Assembly: GCA_030762935.1 (NCBI GenBank)
Contig: CM060883.1
Span: 94,671,501 to 94,735,500, forward strand
Direction: 5' to 3'
DNA length: 64,000 nt
DNA from: Hymenopus coronatus
Taxonomy: Eukaryota > Arthropoda > Insecta > Mantodea > Hymenopodidae
Shown: positions 60,886-64,000 of the stretch, piece after piece
Position numbering within the stretch: position 1 is the stretch's first letter
How the letters are laid out: each line of letters begins with the position of its first letter
Position numbers and translations under genes: made by a program
The notes under the pieces: generated by a model
Told to the model about the DNA's origin: nothing
Seen by the model: only the letters and a program-made list of their open reading frames with translations
The model's database searches: none

Positions 60886-63800
60886 GATCGTCCAGAGACC
60901 TAAACCTAGAGCCTGGAAGCTAGCTCCAGGACACATCCGAGGAGAGCTGTCTCCTTGTTTTGATCGGCCAGAGTCCTAAACCTTGAGCCTTGATGCTGGC
61001 TACAGGACTGAACCTAGGCGAACTGTCTCATTGTTTTTATCTGCCATAGTCCTAAACCTTGAGCCTTGATGCTGGCTCCAGGACACAGCCTAGGGGAACT
61101 GGCTCCTTGTTTTGATCTGCATTAGTCCAAAACCTTGAGCCTAGAAGCTGGTTCCATGACACAACCTAGGGGAACTGTCTCCTTGTTATGATCGGCCGGA
61201 GTCCTAAACTTTGATCCTGGAATCAGGTTCCAGGACACCACCTAGGGAAACTGTCTCCTTGTTTTGATCGGCCGGAGTCCAAAATCTTGAGCCTGGAAGA
61301 TGGCTCCAGGACACATCGAAGGGGAACTGTCTCCTTGTTTTGATCTACCTTAATCCTAAACATTGAGCCTTGTTGATGGCTCCAGGACACAGCCTAGGAG
61401 AACTGTCTCCTTGTTTTGACCGGCCCGAGTTCTAAACCTTGAGTTTCGAAGCTGGTTTCAGAACAGAACCTAGGGGAACTGTCTGAAGGTTTTGATCTGC
61501 CTTAGTCCTAAACCTTGACCCTTGATGTTGGCTCCAGGACACAGCCTAGGGGAACTGTCTGCTTGTTTTGATCTGCCTTAGTCCTAAACCTTGATCCTAG
61601 AAGCTCTTTCCGGAACACAACCTAGAGGAGCTGTCTCCTTGTTTTGATCGGCCGGAGTCATAAACCTTGAGCCCGGAAGCTGGTTCCAGGACACAATCTA
61701 GGGAAACTGACTCCTTGTTTTGATCGGCCGGAGTCCTAAACCTTCAGCCTGGAAGCTGGATTCCGGACAAAACCTAGGGGAACTGTCTCGTTGTTTTGAT
61801 CTGCCTTAGTGCTAAACCATGAGCCTGGAAGCTGGTTCCAGGACACAACCAAGGGGAACTTTCTGCTTGTTTTGATCTGCCGTAGTCCTAAACCCTGAGC
61901 CTAGAAACTAGCTCCGGAATGCAACCTAGGGGAAATGCCTCCTTGCTTTGATCTGCCTTAGTCCTTAACCTTGAGCCTAGCAGCTAGCTCCAGGACACAT
62001 CCTAGGGGAACTGTCTCCTTGTTTTGAGCGGCCGGAGTCTTAAACCTTGAGCCTTGATGCTGGATCCAGGACACATCCTAGGGGAACTGTCCTCATCTTT
62101 TGATCGGCCGGAGTTCTAAACCTTGAGCCTTGATGCTGTCTCCAGGACACATCTTAAGGGACCTGTCTTCTTGTTTTGATCTGCCTTAGTCCTAAACCTT
62201 GAGCCTGGAAGGTGGCTCCAGGACACATCCTAGGGGAACTGTCTCTTTGTTTTGATCTGCTGAGGACCTAAATCTTGAGCCTGGAATTTTGTCCCAGGAC
62301 ACAACCTAGGGAAACTGTCTGCTTGTTTTGATCTGCCTTATTCCTATTCCTTGAGCCTGGAAGGTGGCTCCAGGACAATATCTAGGGGAACTGTCTCCTT
62401 ACTTTGATCTTATTTAGTCCAAAAACCTTAAGCTTGGAACCTAGCTCCAGGACACGTCCTAGGGGAACTGTCTCCTTGTTTTGATCTGCCTTAGACTTAA
62501 CCTTGAGCCTGGAATGTGGCTCCAGGACACATCCTAGGGTAGCTGTCTCTTTGTTTTGATCTGCCTTAGTCCTAATCCTTGAGCCTGGAAGGTGACTCCA
62601 GGACACATCCTATGGCAACTGTTTCCTTGTTTTGATCGGCCGGAGTCCTAAACCTTGAGCCTGGAAGGTGGCTCCAAGACAATACCTAGGAAACCTGTCT
62701 CCTTGTTTTGATCTGCCTTAGTCCTAAACCTGGAACCTGGAAGCTGGTTCCAGGACACAACCTAGGGGAACTGTCTCCTTGTTTTGATCGGCCAGAGACC
62801 TAAACCCTGAGCCTGGAAGCTAGCTCCAGGAGACATCCTAGGAAGGCTGTCTCCTTGTTTTGATCGGCCCGAGTCCTAAACCTTGAGCCTTGATGCTGGC
62901 TACAGGACAGAACCTAGGCGAACTGTCTCATTGTTTTTATCTGCCTTAGTCCTAAACCTTGAGCCTTGATGCTGGTTCCAGGACACAGCCTAGGGGAACT
63001 GTCTCCTTGTTTTGATCTGCCTTAGTCCAAAACCTTGAGCCTAGAAGCTGGTTCCAGGACACAACCTAGGGGAAGTGTCTCCTTGTTTTGATCGGCCGGA
63101 GTCCTAAACTTTGATCCTGGAATCAGGTTCCAGGACACCACCTAGGGAAACTGTATCCTTGTTTTGATCGGCCGGAGTCCAAAACCTTGAGCCTGGAAGG
63201 TGGCTCCAGGACACATCGAAGGGGAACTGTCTCCTTGTTTTGATCTACCTTAATCCTAAACCTTGAGCCTTATTGATGGCTCCAGGATACAGCCTAGGAG
63301 AACCGTCTCCTTGTTTTGACCGGCCCTAGTTCTAAACCTTGAGTTTCGAAGCTGGTTCCAGAACAGAACTTAGGGGAACTGTCTGGTTGTTATGATCTGC
63401 CTTAGTCCTAAACCTTGACCCTTGATGTTGGCTCCAGGACACAGCCTAGGGGAACTGTTTCCTTATTTTGATCCGCCGGAGTCATAAACCTTGAGCCCGG
63501 AAGCTGGTTCCAGGACACAACCTAGGGAAACTGACTCCTTGTTTTGATCGGCCGGAGTCCTAAACCTTGAGCCTGGAAGCTGGTTTCCGGACAAAACGTA
63601 GGGGAACTGTCTCGTTGTTTTGATCTGCCTTAGTGCTAAACCATGAGCCTGGAACTTGTTCCAGGACACAACCAAGGGGAACTTTCTGCTTGTTTTTATC
63701 TGCCTTAGTCCTAAACCTTGAGCCTAGAAACTAGCTCCGGAATGCAACCTAGGAGAAATGCCTCCTTGCTTTGATCTGCCTTAGTCCTTAACCTTGAGCC

Positions 63801-64000
63801 TAGCAGCTAGCTCCAGGACACATCCTAGGGGAACTGTCTCCTTGTTTTCAACGGCCGGAGTCTTAAACCTTGAGCCTTGATGCTGGCTCCAGGACACATC
63901 CTAGGGGAACTGTCCTCTTCTTTTGATCGGCCGGAGTTCTAAACCTTGAGCCTGGAAGCTGGCTCCAGGACACATCCTAGGAGAACTGTCTCCTTGTTTT
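60886..64000 (+). repeat. Tandem 1,900-bp (25-monomer) higher-order repeat, continues past right edge
   Basis: AGAGACCTAAACC monomers start at 60886 and 62786, and the rare GAGTTTCGAAGCTGG monomer is at 61441 and 63341; both offsets are exactly 1900 bp (25 x 76). Further on, the GTCATAAACCTTGAGCCCGG monomer is at 61657 and 63481 (offset 1824, one monomer fewer in the second copy). Confidence 0.85.

Larger units (their letters stand above)
11728..64000 (+). repeat. 76-bp satellite DNA array, over 52 kb, runs off right edge
   Basis: The array is head-to-tail monomers in one orientation with no unrelated insertion that I can see. The consensus monomer is 76 bp: CCTAAACCTTGAGCCTGGAA, GCTGGCTCCAGGACACATCC, TAGGGGAACTGTCTCCTTGT, then TTTGATCTGCCTTAGT. 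Two frequent alternatives at the end are GATCTGCCTTAGT and GATCGGCCGGAGT. In the middle, GCTGGCTCCAGGACACATCC alternates with GCTGGTTCCAGGACACAACC, AGGTGGCTCC, and TTGATGCTGGCTCC. Each typical monomer carries a dyad (CCTGGA, 7 bases, TCCAGG) and a CCTAGG palindrome. Because 76 leaves remainder 1 on division by 3, minus-strand frames of 60-111 codons recur throughout; they are not genes. There are roughly 690 monomers in view. Confidence 0.97.

Noticed and set aside
13563..63675. Dozens of 60-111-codon minus-strand open frames with recurring peptides such as GSRFRTKADQNKETVPLG
   Set aside because: They are translations of the 76-bp satellite. The monomer length leaves remainder 1 on division by 3, so the frame rotates through three monomers before meeting a stop. 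There is no start context, domain or sequence outside the repeat.
11728..64000. CRISPR-like array of regular repeats
   Set aside because: There are no unique spacers: the whole 76-bp period is repeat, and the surroundings are eukaryotic with transposons and a spliced exon.

Overview
This window is eukaryotic nuclear DNA. It is almost certainly from an animal and most likely an insect or other arthropod with a large, repeat-rich genome. The evidence is a spliced-looking exon ending in the start of a paired-class homeodomain, a decayed pogo/Tigger-type DNA transposon, two non-LTR retrotransposon remnants, tRNA-derived SINEs, and a very long satellite array. There is no bacterial-style gene organisation and no operon. 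Most open reading frames in the window are by-products of tandem repeats.

Layout. Bases 1-1.69 kb are a minisatellite of about 13 units of 117-126 bp, whose length varies only by whole GAA triplets. Bases 1.69-4.5 kb are AT-rich DNA with a TTTA microsatellite and a complete but dead pogo/Tigger-like element (2308-4498, transposase on the minus strand). It has matching terminal inverted repeats, a TA target duplication and visible loss of two catalytic residues. Bases 4.6-6.1 kb hold a minus-strand LINE remnant: endonuclease pieces, a C-terminal fragment and a poly(A) tail that reads as T24 on the plus strand. Bases 6.1-8.27 kb have no recognisable gene. At 8278-8422, minus strand, is the one probable host-gene exon; it ends KRKQRRYR at a GT splice donor, as in Arx/aristaless-type homeobox genes. 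Bases 8.8-9.3 kb are a 221-bp tandem duplication. Bases 9.57-9.78 kb are the C-terminal tail of another LINE (plus strand). Bases 11.03-11.34 kb hold two tRNA-like SINE copies in opposite orientation.

From about 11.73 kb to the right edge (over 52 kb, about 690 monomers) the DNA is one uninterrupted head-to-tail satellite. The basic monomer is 76 bp. At the array edge, and in small islands inside it, there are 71-bp and 65-bp relatives. On top of the monomers sits a nested hierarchy of higher-order repeats: about 1.9-2.05 kb blocks (13.7-24.3 kb), a nearly identical set of four units of about 4.34-4.42 kb (25.77-43.30 kb), a 1.67-kb pair (43.7-46.6 kb), a 1.59-kb pair (51.6-54.1 kb) and a 1.90-kb (25-monomer) pair that runs off the right edge. 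Secondary events are visible: a 77-bp monomer loss, a 418-bp internal duplication, an approximately 390-bp deletion, and displaced fragments of the 4.34-kb unit.

The host exon has a splice acceptor and reads leftward, so the satellite array lies either in an upstream intron or just 5' of a homeobox gene. I did not find an undescribed protein system. The most interesting content is the satellite's layered structure, the repeated 71/65/76 junction islands, and the array's position next to a developmental gene.
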